From Lantana camara (lineage: Eukaryota; Streptophyta; Magnoliopsida; Lamiales; Verbenaceae), in contig CM074858.1 in NCBI GenBank assembly GCA_037501455.1, positions 41,289,001 through 41,353,000 on the forward strand: a DNA stretch of 64,000 bases, given 5' to 3'. The notes beneath the pieces are model-generated. The model worked only from the letters and a program-made list of their open reading frames with translations. It searched no databases and was not told the origin of the DNA. The position numbers and the translations under genes are program-made. Of the stretch, positions 10,880-22,908 are shown one piece after another (positions within the stretch are counted from its first letter, which is position 1; each line of letters starts with the position of its first letter).

Positions 10880-13625
10880 TGTAGCACCCGGAACGCCGAG
10901 ATGCCACACCCCCGCACCATAAGTCTAGGTCACACATGAAATGGGTAGTCCATATATGAACCGAACTCATGGAGAAAGGGTGACAGTAAAAAAAACGACA
11001 CACTAGCTAGGCGGGAGTAACCCTCAATTAAATACGATCATGCATAATCAATAAAACGAAAGCATAATATACATTCATGTCTTTAACATAATCCTTCCAT
11101 CATTTACATAAATCCAATTCCAAAGATATCCAAATAGGTCATACTTAATACATTGGTACCAAGAGACCTAACAATACATATATGCATAAATAATGTACAA
11201 TAAAGTGAGGAAGACAAGTGCTAGACCCAAAGAACAAAAGACTTGACTCGATCCCGCCTAGCATGCAACCCTTGAAAACCTGAAAAGTGTGAGGTGTCAG
11301 TCAACCAAAGACTGAGTGAGGGGTATAGATAAATATATGCGCACATACATGCAAGTTATAATCTCGGGTAATAATTTTGAAAAATAACAATACAATTTAG
11401 TAAAATAAGAGATACTATCGCCCGAGGTTACAACTAATTCAATTTATCAATTTAATCAATTCAATACAATCAATTCGTGGCCCGACGAGTGAGGGCAAAT
11501 CTGCAACCTTACTCCGGTAGTGAACAATACCAATATTTAGCTTATCAATGATTAAGTGAGCATGCAACTTATTACAGTGCACAATAAGCAATTTCCGTCC
11601 ATCCTTCTTCCTCCGGTGATGGCCGGTTGATCGGGCCGAACCATCCAATCAGACAAGGGGAGCGCAAACACTCAAACCCTCAGGTTCCCATCACACAACC
11701 AACCTCCTGGTGGGTTCCGGGTTAGTCCTATCAATCATGTGGAGAGTGAGCAAAAGGTTAACCGGCGACCCTATGGTCGTCCCGGGTCCCCCTGACCCAC
11801 ACCTCCTGGGCCCCATTCAACATTCATTCATTCATTCTCGCCAAAACATCAATCAATCAATCAATCCGCTCGATCTGTGAAACCAGTTGAAAATCAATAG
11901 ATTTTGGAAAACTATAGATATATAGATACATTTTGGCTTAAAACGTCACATAGGGTTATATGGGTTCTATATATGTAGAAATTAAACCTCACCTGGGCCG
12001 ACAATACAACAAGGATTTAATTATGAAGCTTGCTCCTTGTCAACGGGAAGACAATCTGTGTAAAAAGGGACAAGTGTTTGTGAGACACGACTCTATTGAA
12101 CCAATTACGACGCACGGCAAAGTCATGATCATTGGGTCATCCAATAACAATTAAGGAATGTCAAATAAAAGCATAATTATCAATAAAACAAGTATATAAG
12201 TCATATAATTCACATATGGGAGCCAAGGAAGTGAGAGGTATGCAATAAGAAGGGTTTTGATGAAGTTTGGCAAAAATCGACAATTCCCGAAAATGCACAT
12301 GCTGTGAAAAAATGGGAATATCTAAAGTTCTAGAATTTGGAATTGGGTTTTGTTTACTGGGAATGATACTAGACAAGTAGACCTTTAAAATGATATATGG
12401 CTCGTTTTCTAGTTCAAAGCGGGGAGAAAATGGCGTAAGCTTGAAGTTGGGTGAATGCAGTTTGTCGGTAAAGCAGCGACACCAAAAAGAATTCATAATA
12501 TCTCACAAATGGAAAACGATATTGAGGTGAATCTAGTTGTAGATTGTTCTAGACTTCAATATCTTTCAAATGGTTTAAAAATCAGGTCATTTGGAGTTCG
12601 GATGAGGGAGTACCCGGCCGGGGAAAATACAAGCCAAAATCTACCCGGTCGGGGAAAAAGAGTGCAGAAACCCCCCGCACAAAAGTACCCGCCCGGGTAC
12701 TTTTTAGGCACAAAAACTACCCGCCCGTGTAGTCCTCCTGGGCGAGAAAAAGGGTAGAAAACAGGGGCTAGTTCGTGGAGGGAAGAAAGGGTAGCAAACT
12801 CCCAAGAAAACTCAACAAAAACACCCAAAACAAACATATAACATGCATACAACTTAAATACAACATTTAAGTAACATTTAATCCAAGGTAACATGCTTAG
12901 ATCATTAAGAATTTCTCATGAAAACCCCAAAAATATACATGCTTTCCAACCTTCACATAACTTCATGTTTCATGCAAGAAATGAAGAAACAAGGTCCTAA
13001 ACATGCCTCTAATCATGAATAAGCATGAAAGCATCAATCAAACCTCAAACCCTACTCATCACTCAATCAAGAAATTCAATCAATTCTCATGTTATACCTT
13101 GAAATGAAAGAAGAATGAGATGAGGATGAAGAGATGAAGATGATGCTCCAACTTGGTTGCTAATTCCTTGAATTATAGCTTGAATTTGATGAAATCCTCC
13201 TCTCTCTCTTGAAGGTGTAAAAACCGATTCTTACTAGGTGTGTGTGTGTGTTCTCTTGTATGTAATGTAATGTATGAGAGTGAGGGGGGGTGAATACATA
13301 TATGATATATTATATCATCCACTACAAGCATAAAATCACCTCTAATTGCATTTAAGTCCCTAAGTTATTTAAATGAATGCAATCAAGTTTCATTCCATGA
13401 GATATGAGCACTTAACTTCAATTCATGTTATGCAACTAAGTTCACACATTTATGAGATGATCAATTAAAGTCATATAAGAGCAATTAATCACATTAGTAA
13501 TTAGTTCACATAAATTTCACATTAAGAGAAATTCCACATAAGTTGATGAAATTAAAATGAATATCATGATATGAAAGTTATAATAATAACACATAATGCA
13601 TAAATGGAAAAACCGGGGCGTTACA
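10880..13625 (-). repeat. F1 LTR2 (shared middle LTR), 2746 bp
   Basis: It is the 5' LTR of internal A and the 3' LTR of internal B at once. Termini are TGTAGCACCC and GGCGTTACA on the plus strand. It contains the same palindromes and (GT)n tract as LTR1, with scattered base differences. Confidence 0.9.
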
Positions 13626-13693
13626 ATTGTCCCCCCCCTTAAAAGGACCTGGTCCCCAGGTCCACGGTCGGGTTTTAAATGATGCACAACACA

Positions 13694-13854
13694 GGAGAGT
13701 CCCATCTCTTGCACAAGCAATGAGAGAAACCCCGTCTCCCAAAAAAAAGTTAGAGAACCCCGTCTCTCAAACACGAAATGAGAGCACCCCGTCTCTCAAC
13801 AAGAAATGAGAGAACCCCGTCTCCTAAACAAAAGTTAGAGAACCCCGTCTCTCA
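13694..13854 (-). repeat. Hairpin repeat array before the F1 polypurine tract (copy B)
   Basis: Same layout as 8238-8399, with six units. Two units here read TTAGAGAACCCCGTCTCTCA, so their outermost pair is lost compared with copy A. Confidence 0.75.
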
Positions 13855-13991
13855 AACACCCAAAGTAACGATGCAAGATAACAAATTGTAAAAACATTCA
13901 CATAATTGTTATGTAGGGCAAATAGCATCACGTTAATCACATAATTTTCACTCATATATAATCAAGTTACAACTAATAGGAAGGTAAGAAC

Positions 13992-14183
13992 TGTTAACAA
14001 GGAAAGTAGGGATGTGTTTATACAATCCCGTAATTAGAGTAATTGATTCTGTAAATATTCGCTTTCCTTATCTAGCTTAGGTTTAATGTACTTATCTAGC
14101 CTGTAAACATAGTTCTCTCTTAAGCAAGCAATACAGTAATACAAAAATTTTCTCCCAAACTATGTTTTCTATTCATATCTACA
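13992..14183 (+). repeat. 5' LTR of C2, 192 bp
   Basis: It begins TGTTAACAAGG and ends ATATCTACA. The single difference from the 3' LTR is at 14091. Confidence 0.95.
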
Positions 14184-14195
14184 TGGTATCAGAGC
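14184..14195 (+). promoter_or_regulatory. Primer-binding site of C2
   Basis: TGGTATCAGAGC directly follows the LTR end and matches the 3' end of plant initiator-Met tRNA. Confidence 0.95.
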
Positions 14196-14258
14196 GGGCG
14201 ACGATCCATTAAACGGATCCAAGCTTTGCTCATCATCTACCGCATACCTGCCTCAGCC

Positions 14259-15157
14259 ATGGCAGAAAATACACCTCAATCCAGCACCACCGGCCAGGAA
14301 TCACAACAGCCCGTTGATTCCTTGGCCACCCAACTCGCTAGCCTCCTTCAAAATCTGCAACCCAAAACAGAACAGAATCACAGCCATATTCCTCAAACCC
14401 TTTCGATCAGTACTAAATTAAATCAGTTTAATTTCTTCCTGTGGGCACGATTGATGAAACTCGCAATCGGAGGGAGGGGGAAACTCAGCCACATCACAGG
14501 AACCCCCATACCTCCACCACCGAACCACCCCGATTTCCACAGATGGGAACAAAGTGATCTCATAGTCTGCACTTGGCTCCTCGAGAACATGGAGCCCGAA
14601 CTCGTCACGTACTATGCCGAGTACCCGACTGCAAAGGCATTGTGGGACGGGTTGAACGCCACCTACAGCCAAGGCAGCGACGGTCTGCAAATTTACGATC
14701 TAACGATCCGGGCTAATAACCTGAAACAGGGTAGTGATTCCATAGAACAGTACTATAACAATATTCAGCGGATATGGAGAGAAATCGAGGTGAGGCAGCC
14801 TAATCCTATGATCTGCGAAGAAGACATCACAAGCTTCAATCGCTTGAGATCGGAAACCCGTCTGTTTCAGTTTCTTGGGGGAATCGATGATAAGTTTGAT
14901 GCTGATAAGAGAGATCTCCTCAAAGAAACGCCTCTGCCCACCGTAGAAAAGGCGTATGCCGTCATTAGAAGGGAAGGAGCCCGGCGTGGAATTCTAGGGT
15001 CCGAATCCGGCGGCAGTGGCGGCCCATCATCGGTGAATACCTCAGGGATTGGGGCAGGGTTGAGAGCTCAGGCACACTTCAGAACCGAGAAAGCGGGGAC
15101 CCATGGTCTCGCCACCAAACCCCGGTCAGGCGCACCAGCGAAGGTCCCGATTACATC
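14259..15157 (+). CDS. Copia gag-pol, 5' part (capsid), split by solo LTR F2
   Basis: This is the capsid part of the C2 polyprotein. I take ATG 14259 (MAENTPQSS), 64 bp after the PBS; the frame is open further upstream but has no other ATG. The capsid core has FNFFLWARLMKLAI near residue 65, the WEQSDLIVCTWLLENM segment and a LRSETRLFQFLGGIDDKFD stretch, typical of plant copia gag (UBN2/retrotran_gag families). The frame is cut after the ACATC target site by the F2 solo LTR and continues in the same phase at 18941. Without F2 and one TSD copy the coding length is 4,635 nt, an exact multiple of three, about 1,545 codons. No stop or frameshift was seen in this half. A few residues past 15157 are read from the inserted LTR and are not native. 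Confidence 0.9.
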
Positions 15158-18100
15158 TGTAGCACCCGAGCGTAAGGTACCACATCCCCCGCACCGAGAC
15201 CCGACCCGTATATGAAATGGAAGTCCATACACGTGCCAAATCCACGGCGAACGGGGACACAACACACACGCTATGCTAGGCGGGACTAACCCTTATACCA
15301 AACAGTGCAAGAAACATAAAATCAGAGTGAAGGAAAATTCGCGGAAGCAAGAATAACATAACATATACAATGAGCCACCAAGCTCCAAAAATAGATATAC
15401 AAAAGTAATCCATAATTCAACGGCACTCACGGCCTACAAAATCATAACGCTCCAAACCTAAACTATGATCATATACAAAATACCAATGAGAGTATGAATA
15501 TGAGTCAAAAGAAAGTGCTAAACATAAATGCAAGACCTAGACGACTTGTATTCCCGCCTAGCACTCCTATACCTGCACAAAATAACTGAAAACAACCGGG
15601 TTCAGTCTAAAAGAGACTGGTGGGTATAAAAACGGGGCATAAATATATAATATCGCATAATTTAAACACATACATGCAAGCCCTAATCCCGTGTGAAGTT
15701 TAGTAAGATTTTACCAAGTGGTTAAAAAAAAGGAAACATCAACGGGATTACGACGTTCATATTCATTCATAATTGTTCATAAATGTTCATAAGGGTTTAT
15801 GGCCCGGCGAGTGGGCGTGCACAATCTCCAACCTACTCCTCGTGTAATCATAATTAATTATTCAATAATTCATTATCATACATAAATCTTTTGTGCTCAT
15901 AAATACATGATCATAATCATTCATATATCCCTTTTTCCTCCGGGTGGTGGACAGGCTTGCAAGACCTGACCACCGGTTCATACATAGGCCAATGGGGGTA
16001 CATGAATCCCCCAAGGGCACTCAGCTCCCATTCCCCGCTAAAACTCCTAGCGAGGGCCGGTATCACCGTAGTTTGGTTGGAACTAGTATATGGGATCCCC
16101 GTCAGCCCTTGCTTCCTCGGTTAGCCACATATACTAAGTCCCGGGGCCCGTGCAATCATAAATCATAAATATCTCGCCAAATGTAAGGTAGGGTTCATAA
16201 TAAAAGAAAGGGGTCATACGTTTGAAATTATTTACCCGAAATGACTCGATATAAATATATATATGATTTTGGCTTAAAACTTTGCACATAAGGAATATAT
16301 AAGGTTGTTTTAACTAATAGAAGAAAAACCCACCTTTAAAAGCGAAAGAAAGGTACAAGCGTCTCAAGGCTCGCCCTCGTCTCCGACCAAACCCGAATCT
16401 GTGCAAAAGAAAAGGTATGAGACTCAATAACCACATATGACGCTCGGCAATGAAATGAATATGACGTGAATGCATAAATGATCATATTATATCATAAAAA
16501 TGTTCATGTGCACGATTAATAAATTTAAAACATATAATCATTCATTCGTTCATATATTCATATAAATTTCATAAATTCATAAATTCATAATATTCATAAC
16601 ATTCAAAACATTTATAATGCATATCAATTAATCTAAAATTCATTTAATAAGCATAACACATATAATATTCATATTCACATTTAGGAATAGATTAAATAAA
16701 ACGTTCAATCAAAAGTCAGTAGAATAAATACGCGAAATAGAATTCAATTAATTGCAATAATTAAATTAAATCAAACAATAATTAAAATATAAAATAAATA
16801 TATATAATATAATAATAAACATATATAATATATAATATAATAACTTATATATACATTATATATATATATATGTATACTCACGTACACACACACAAACATG
16901 CATGCATATATTACACATAAATATATATATATTATATATGATATACACATGCATGCACAATACAAACACAAACAACACCACTCCCATGCATGCAATACAC
17001 ACACGCTGCACATCAACCACATATATAATATAACAGCAGCAGCAAAGAAGACGCAGAAATAATTCAAGAAAAACGGGGTGACACGGGGGTGTCACCCACA
17101 AAGCTTATACCGAGACACCCCCGTGTCTCGGTACAGCAAGTCCGGACCATTCTGCACCCCCGTTCCTCGCTGGAACGAGGAGAATTGACACGCCCGTGAC
17201 AGCAGCAGCAGCAGCCCAGTTTTGACAGAAAAAGAGCAGAAACAGAGCAAGAAAAAGACAGGCATGTACGAGCAAGATAGACAACATTACAAGGCACAAA
17301 TTGCTGCAACAACTCAACCATAATACACACTAAAAAGCCATGAAAGATGACAGCAACAAGGAGAAGGAAAAACAGCAAATTGACAGCCAAATTTCTGTGT
17401 GAAAACAGAGCAAAACGCTAAGGAAAACAGGGCACGACTGAACTCAACCACTCCGATTCCATTCAAGTCCAAAAGTCCATCAATTGAGCAGCATAATATC
17501 ATATATTCAACAAGGAAATCAGTTCCAAAAGTGATCAATCAAGACATGAAGGTGTACGTGACATTTACGTGGGATTTTTCTCAAAACTTCATAAATGATA
17601 CATCATAAATACCTCAACAACCATGTAATCAATGATCATAAATGAAATGAGGATGTCAAAACAATCATTCTCATGCTTGGAATCGATCAAAACCGTTAAG
17701 AATCGAAGAAGATCAAGATTTTGTCCAAAAACCTATAGTTTCGGTAATCAGCCCAGAAATGAAGAATTCAAGCTCAAAATCATGAATGAAAAGATGAAAA
17801 TGCTCAGAATTAATCATACAATACAACCCTAGGCTTACCTTGATGATTGGTTGAAGTTTGGATGAGATTTGAGCTCCAAAATCTCTATGGTTTGAAGGGT
17901 TTCGGGTCTGGAATTCAGAACAGAAACTTTGGCTGAGTTTTGGGGCTTGTGAGGTGATAATCTCGGTTAGGGCTTATCATGTCATGATAGAGGGTTGAGT
18001 TAGGGTTTCAAAGAATCCAACCATGGTTAGTTTGGTCATAGTTTGGGCAAGATATGGCTGATTTAGTGCAACAAGGTCATGTTGGTTGCCGATTCATTTT

Positions 18101-18935
18101 TCGGTTGAAATTCGAAGGTTCAAACGACTTAGGAAAAATGTAAGGCTAGGTTTACTAAACTCGAATCTTCGTTACGAGTTCAGCGGATTTGACGGAACTC
18201 GAATCCGAGTTCCCTAGCTCAAGATATTAAATTCGGAACCAAGGGTACGCTAAGTGCTCGTTAGCTCCCGTTTTGGTTCCTCAAATGAAACTAAATCCGT
18301 TAACCTATCAAATGAATTCAAAAACGTAAATTGATCATAAAATCATGTTCATAACACATATATGTACAACATATTACAAAATCGTAGCAATTTGATATCA
18401 TATTATAGGAGAACGAAGCACAAAATAAACGAACAAACCTAATTATGCAAAATGTATAAAATTTCCATGCAATTCCCATGCAAACTGAAATAAATTCATG
18501 CAGCACAATTTCTCATGCAAAAATTGAAATTCATGCATATTAATTTCCCATGCAAAATTTATGATTTTCATGCATGCATATTAATTCCCATGCAAAATAA
18601 TTCTCCATGCATGCATATATTATACCAATCCCACGTATAATACATATATATAATAAGTAATTAATTAAGACATGATTAATTAATATAACATATAATTAGT
18701 ATAATTATAAAATTAATAATATAATAATTAAACATATATACATATATATATATTACGAAATATATATATATAATTAATAATATTAAATAAAATATTATAA
18801 TATAATATAATAAAATAAAATAAAATATTAACAATTATAATAAAATTAAATATAAAACATGTAAAAACAATTAATTCGCGCAATTTGGTAAACACATACG
18901 TCGTACCTTTACGTCCGAGAAATCGGGGCGTTACA
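15158..18935 (-). repeat. F2: solo gypsy-type LTR inside the C2 gag
   Basis: A single 3,778-bp LTR in minus orientation runs from TGTAGCACCC to GGGCGTTACA and is flanked by the TSD ACATC (15153-15157 and 18936-18940). It has no PBS, polypurine tract or internal region, so it is what is left after LTR-LTR recombination of a full insertion. It includes a long TA-rich zone (16740-16960 and 18600-18870) and strong hairpins at 17076-17133. Short open frames inside (for example 17064-17390) show no family resemblance. Confidence 0.9.
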
Positions 18936-21900
18936 ACATCATCCCGGGGCGGCGGCAGAAACAGGGCTGAAGTGGTTTGCGGTCAGTGTAGACGAAACGG
19001 CCATAGCAAAGAGGAATGTTTTGAGTTGATTGGGTGGCCGGAGGGGTGGCGGAGTCGCCGGCGAGAAAACGCCGGACCCACGCGCGGGACAGCCGCTGTG
19101 GCGGACGGCGGAGATGGCGGATATAACAGATCTGACGAAAAAGAAGAAGGGGGAGGCTTTGCTCTTGCAGCGGCGGCGGGCTCAACAAATGGGAAGGGAC
19201 CGAATGCCTTAGGTATTAAGTGGGGAGGGGTGAATTCTCTTTTATGCCCCTCCACCTCAAACTCTTCCATTTCTTGTAATTGTGCCCCAAAATTGTTGGA
19301 AATTGATAATTGTAACCCCCCTAATCATGTAAAGTGCCTTAGTGTCCCCAATTTAGAAAACAGAAGTACAGGTTTGGCACTCAATATCTCTGGGAACAAG
19401 TCCTCGCGGTGGATATTTGATTGTGGAGCTACGGACACTATGACGTATGATCGCTCTGACTTGGTTGATTTTGTCCCTCCTAAAACAACCTCGATACAGA
19501 GTGCAAATGGGAGCATTTTACCAGTTCTTGGTGCCGGAACACTTTCATTGTCTCCTGCTTTAAGATTGCAGAATTGCCTCTATGTTCCAAATTTGTCTTG
19601 TAAACTGTTGTCTATTAGTCACGTTACAAGAGAGTTGAATTGTATCGTCCTAATGTTTCCCGGTTTCTGTCTGTTACAGGATATTCAATCGGGGAAGGTG
19701 ATTGGGCGTGGTACTGAGAGTGGAGGGTTGTACTACGTCGATGAAGTGGCTCAACAGGGAACTGCGGCGCTTGCTCATGGGACAGTGGACCGCCAACAGT
19801 GGTTGTGGCACTGTCGTTTGGGTCATCCTTCTCCAGGGTACCTCAAATTGTTATTTCCTCAGCTTTTCTCTACAAATAATGAATTCTCTTGCGAGACGTG
19901 TATTCTTGCAAAAAGCCATAGACAACCTTTTTCGGTGTCTAGTACTCGTGCTAGTTCAGTTTTTTCTCTAGTCCATTCTGATGTATGGGGGCCATCCCCG
20001 AACAATGATTTGAGTCATGGCTTTAAGTATTTCGTTTTGTTTATCGATGACTACTCTAGAATGACTTGGGTGTATTTTCTCAAAAACAAGTCTGATGTTC
20101 CTTCTAAATTTATGGAATTCTTTCATATGGTACGTACACAGTATAATTCCAAAATTCAGGTGTTGAGATCAGATAACGGGGGGGAATTTGTAAATGCTAC
20201 CATGAAACAGTTTTTTGATAAAAACGGGCTTGTACACCAAACTTCCTGTGCACACACCCCTCAGCAAAACGGGGTCGCCGAACGTAAGAACCGTCAGCTC
20301 CTTGAAATGGCCAGATCTCTTCTTATTGAGTCTCATTGCCCAAAATCGATGTGGCCTGAGGCCGTTGCCACCTCTGTATATCTGGTCAACCGTCTTCCTT
20401 CGAGGTCACTCAATCTAGAGAATCCCCTAAAGTGTCTTGCAAAACATGTCACTATTCCCTCAGTTCTAGCTCTACCACCCAGGGTGTTCGGGTGCTCAGT
20501 ATTTGTTCACATCCCCAAACAGAATCGCACCAAACTTGATCCCTGCTCTATTAAATGTGTGTTTGTCGGGTACGGGGTTCATCAAAAGGGGTATAGATGC
20601 TATCATCCACCCACTAGGCGTATGTATGTCACCATGGATTGTAACTTTGTCGAAACCGAGTATTTTTATTCTTCCCCACTCAGTGGTCAGGGGGAGATTC
20701 AGCAGGATCCACTGAGTGGGGTCCCATCCTACTCACCACAGCACTCTTGGCCCGACGCAGTCCCAACAGAGCAAGTAGGCGGAACCACCGAGCCGGTTTC
20801 TCCCGTGGTACAACCCCCTACTACTTCCACAGCACCTGACACCCCCGTGAATACTCCTGAGGTTAGTAGTCACATGTTGTCAGATAATTCTGTAGTTCCT
20901 TTTTCTATCCCTGCTAGCTCTAACAGTGTAGGAAACAGTGAGGAGACTAATGTACATGGGAAGACAGAGAGATATGTGCTGCCACCCAGAGCTAACAGGG
21001 GTGTTCCTCCCAAGAGATATGAACCAGAACATACAGGCAGAACCCCGAGATACCCTCTCCCCAATGTCTCTATGGGAAATCTAGCAGGACGGGCTCGTGC
21101 CTATACAGCAGCTGTTTATTCAGACATAGTCCCGAGTAACGTAGAAGAAGCACTTTTGCAGGATGAGTGGGTCCAGGCCATGAAAGTTGAGATGGAGGCG
21201 TTGAAAAAAAATGAGACATGGGAGAAATGCACACTCCCTCCAGGGAAGAAGTTAGTAGGATGTCGGTGGGTTTATACAATAAAACACCGAGCTGATGGAA
21301 GCATTGAAAGGTATAAAGCGAGATTGGTAGCCAAGGGGTACACCCAAACCTACGGCATCGACTACTCAGAAACTTTTTCTCCAGTGGCGAAGATTGACAC
21401 CATCAGGGTCCTGTTCTCGATAGCTGCTAACTACGACTGGGTTTTGCATCAGTTTGATGTCAAGAACGCTTTTCTGCATGGTGATCTTCGGGAGGAAGTC
21501 TATATGGAACCCCCACCAGGGTTTGCTCAAGGGTTTGAAGACAGGGAAGTGTGTAGGCTGAAGAAGGCCTTGTATGGGCTGAAGCAGTCCCCCCGGTCCT
21601 GGTTTGGGCGATTCTCAGCAGCAATGAAAAAATACGGTTATCACCAGAGTAACTCAGATCATACGCTCTTTGTTAAAAGGAGAGGGGAACGAGTGACATG
21701 CCTCATTATCTATGTGGACGATATGATAATTACTGGGAATGACACGGAAGAGATAACCCAGTTGAAGGGGAATTTGTTTCGGGAATTTGAGATGAAAGAC
21801 TTGGGGCAGCTAAAGTACTTTCTCGGGATAGAAGTACTTCGGTCGAAGAAGGGTATCTATATTTCACAGCGAAAGTACATTCTTGATCTATTAGCAGAAA

Positions 21901-22679
21901 CAGGGTTGTTGGAATGTCGACCAGCAGATACTCCTATGGTAGTAAACCATGGTTTGAGAATTGTGGAAGGAGCAGAGGGGGCAGAGAAGTCACAGTACCA
22001 ACATCTCGTAGGAAAACTGATTTATTTGTCTCACACTCGGCCAGACATAGCATATGCTGTTGGGGTGCTCAGCCAATTCATGCACCAGCCACAGAAAGAG
22101 CATATGGATGCGGCAATCAGGGTATGTCGATACTTAAAGGGGTGTCCAGGGAGAGGCGTTTTGTTCCAAAAGCATGGGCACCTGAAGATTGAGGCTTATA
22201 CAGATGCAGATTGGGCAGGAAGCCCAGGAGACCGGAGGTCGACATCAGGATACTTCACCTTAGTTGGTGGAAACGTTGTAACATGGAGAAGTAAGAAACA
22301 GAAAGTAGTAGCCCTGTCAAGTGCCGAAGCTGAATTCAGGGGAGTCGCAGGAGGAGTGGCTGAAGTTTTGTGGTTAAGGAAGCTGTTGGGAGAACTTGGT
22401 CTTCTGGGTGAAGGAGTTTGCCATTTGATGTGTGATAATCGAGCAGCAATTAGTATAGCCGAGAACCCTGTGCAACACGACCGTACGAAGCACGTGGAAG
22501 TGGATAGACATTTCATTAAGGAGAAAATTGAAGAGGGAATCATTAAGCTACCATTTGTTAGATCAGAAGATCAACTTGCAGATATTCTCACCAAAGCAGT
22601 GAATGGTAGGATATTCGAAGAAGTTATGAGCAAGTTGCACATTGGCGATCCCACTGTACAACTTGAGGGGGAGTGTTAA
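18936..22679 (+). CDS. Copia gag-pol, 3' part (zinc knuckle, protease, integrase, RT, RNase H)
   Basis: This continues the C2 polyprotein after F2. Domains in order: a CX2CX4HX4C zinc knuckle (CGQCRRNGHSKEEC, 18978-19019); protease with WIFDCGATDTM, catalytic Asp at 19419 (Cys replaces the usual Ser of DSGA); the GAG-pre-integrase HCRLGH and CETC zinc site from 19806; integrase with Asp at 19980 and 20172 and Glu at 20280, giving the DX35E spacing; reverse transcriptase with KARLVAKGYTQ and YVDD at 21711-21722; RNase H with YTDADWAGSP and SSAEAEF. Integrase before RT makes it Ty1/copia. The frame is uninterrupted. The last Cys codon and the TAA stop lie in the first six bases of the 3' LTR. 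The 4.6-kb frame is of normal family length, so it could be functional if F2 were absent. Residues before 18936 in this frame belong to the F2 LTR. Confidence 0.95.
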   Translation, partial: TSSRGGGRNRAEVVCGQCRRNGHSKEECFELIGWPEGWRSRRRENAGPTRGTAAVADGGDGGYNRSDEKEEGGGFALAAAAGSTNGKGPNALGIKWGGVNSLLCPSTSNSSISCNCAPKLLEIDNCNPPNHVKCLSVPNLENRSTGLALNISGNKSSRWIFDCGATDTMTYDRSDLVDFVPPKTTSIQSANGSILPVLGAGTLSLSPALRLQNCLYVPNLSCKLLSISHVTRELNCIVLMFPGFCLLQDIQSGKVIGRGTESGGLYYVDEVAQQGTAALAHGTVDRQQWLWHCRLGHPSPGYLKLLFPQLFSTNNEFSCETCILAKSHRQPFSVSSTRASSVFSLVHSDVWGPSPNNDLSHGFKYFVLFIDDYSRMTWVYFLKNKSDVPSKFMEFFHMVRTQYNSKIQVLRSDNGGEFVNATMKQFFDKNGLVHQTSCAHTPQQNGVAERKNRQLLEMARSLLIESHCPKSMWPEAVATSVYLVNRLPSRSLNLENPLKCLAKHVTIPSVLALPPRVFGCSVFVHIPKQNRTKLDPCSIKCVFVGYGVHQKGYRCYHPPTRRMYVTMDCNFVETEYFYSSPLSGQGEIQQDPLSGVPSYSPQHSWPDAVPTEQVGGTTEPVSPVVQPPTTSTAPDTPVNTPEVSSHMLSDNSVVPFSIPASSNSVGNSEETNVHGKTERYVLPPRANRGVPPKRYEPEHTGRTPRYPLPNVSMGNLAGRARAYTAAVYSDIVPSNVEEALLQDEWVQAMKVEMEALKKNETWEKCTLPPGKKLVGCRWVYTIKHRADGSIERYKARLVAKGYTQTYGIDYSETFSPVAKIDTIRVLFSIAANYDWVLHQFDVKNAFLHGDLREEVYMEPPPGFAQGFEDREVCRLKKALYGLKQSPRSWFGRFSAAMKKYGYHQSNSDHTLFVKRRGERVTCLIIYVDDMIITGNDTEEITQLKGNLFREFEMKDLGQLKYFLGIEVLRSKKGIYISQRKYILDLLAETGLLECRPADTPMVVNHGLRIVEGAEGAEKSQYQHLVGKLIYLSHTRPDIAYAVGVLSQFMHQPQKEHMDAAIRVCRYLKGCPGRGVLFQKHGHLKIEAYTDADWAGSPGDRRSTSGYFTLVGGNVVTWRSKKQKVVALSSAEAEFRGVAGGVAEVLWLRKLLGELGLLGEGVCHLMCDNRAAISIAENPVQHDRTKHVEVDRHFIKEKIEEGIIKLPFVRSEDQLADILTKAVNGRIFEEVMSKLHIGDPTVQLEGEC
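22663..22673 (+). promoter_or_regulatory. Polypurine tract of C2
   Basis: The purine-rich TTGAGGGGGAG directly precedes the 3' LTR and is also coding sequence for the end of the polyprotein. Confidence 0.85.
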
Positions 22680-22865
22680 CAAGGAAAGTAGGGATGTGTT
22701 TATACAATCCCGTAATTAGAGTAATTGATTCTGTAAATATTCGCTTTCCTTATCTAGCTTAGGTTTAATGTATTTATCTAGCCTGTAAACATAGTTCTCT
22801 CTTAAGCAAGCAATACAGTAATACAAAAATTTTCTCCCAAACTATGTTTTCTATTCATATCTACA
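22674..22865 (+). repeat. 3' LTR of C2, 192 bp
   Basis: It is identical to the 5' LTR except at 22773. It is followed by the TSD AGAAC. Confidence 0.95.
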
Positions 22866-22908
22866 AGAACAACAATATTAGAATCCATGATGCACGTGAT
22901 ATGCATGA

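Larger units (their letters stand above)
13992..22865 (+). mobile_element. C2: young Ty1/copia retrotransposon
   Basis: It has 192-bp LTRs that differ at one base (C at 14091, T at 22773) and a TSD AGAAC at 13987-13991 and 22866-22870. PBS, polypurine tract and a gag-pol frame are all present. The empty site survives in F1 copy A near 8523-8545. The element is interrupted only by the solo LTR at 15158-18935. Confidence 0.95.
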
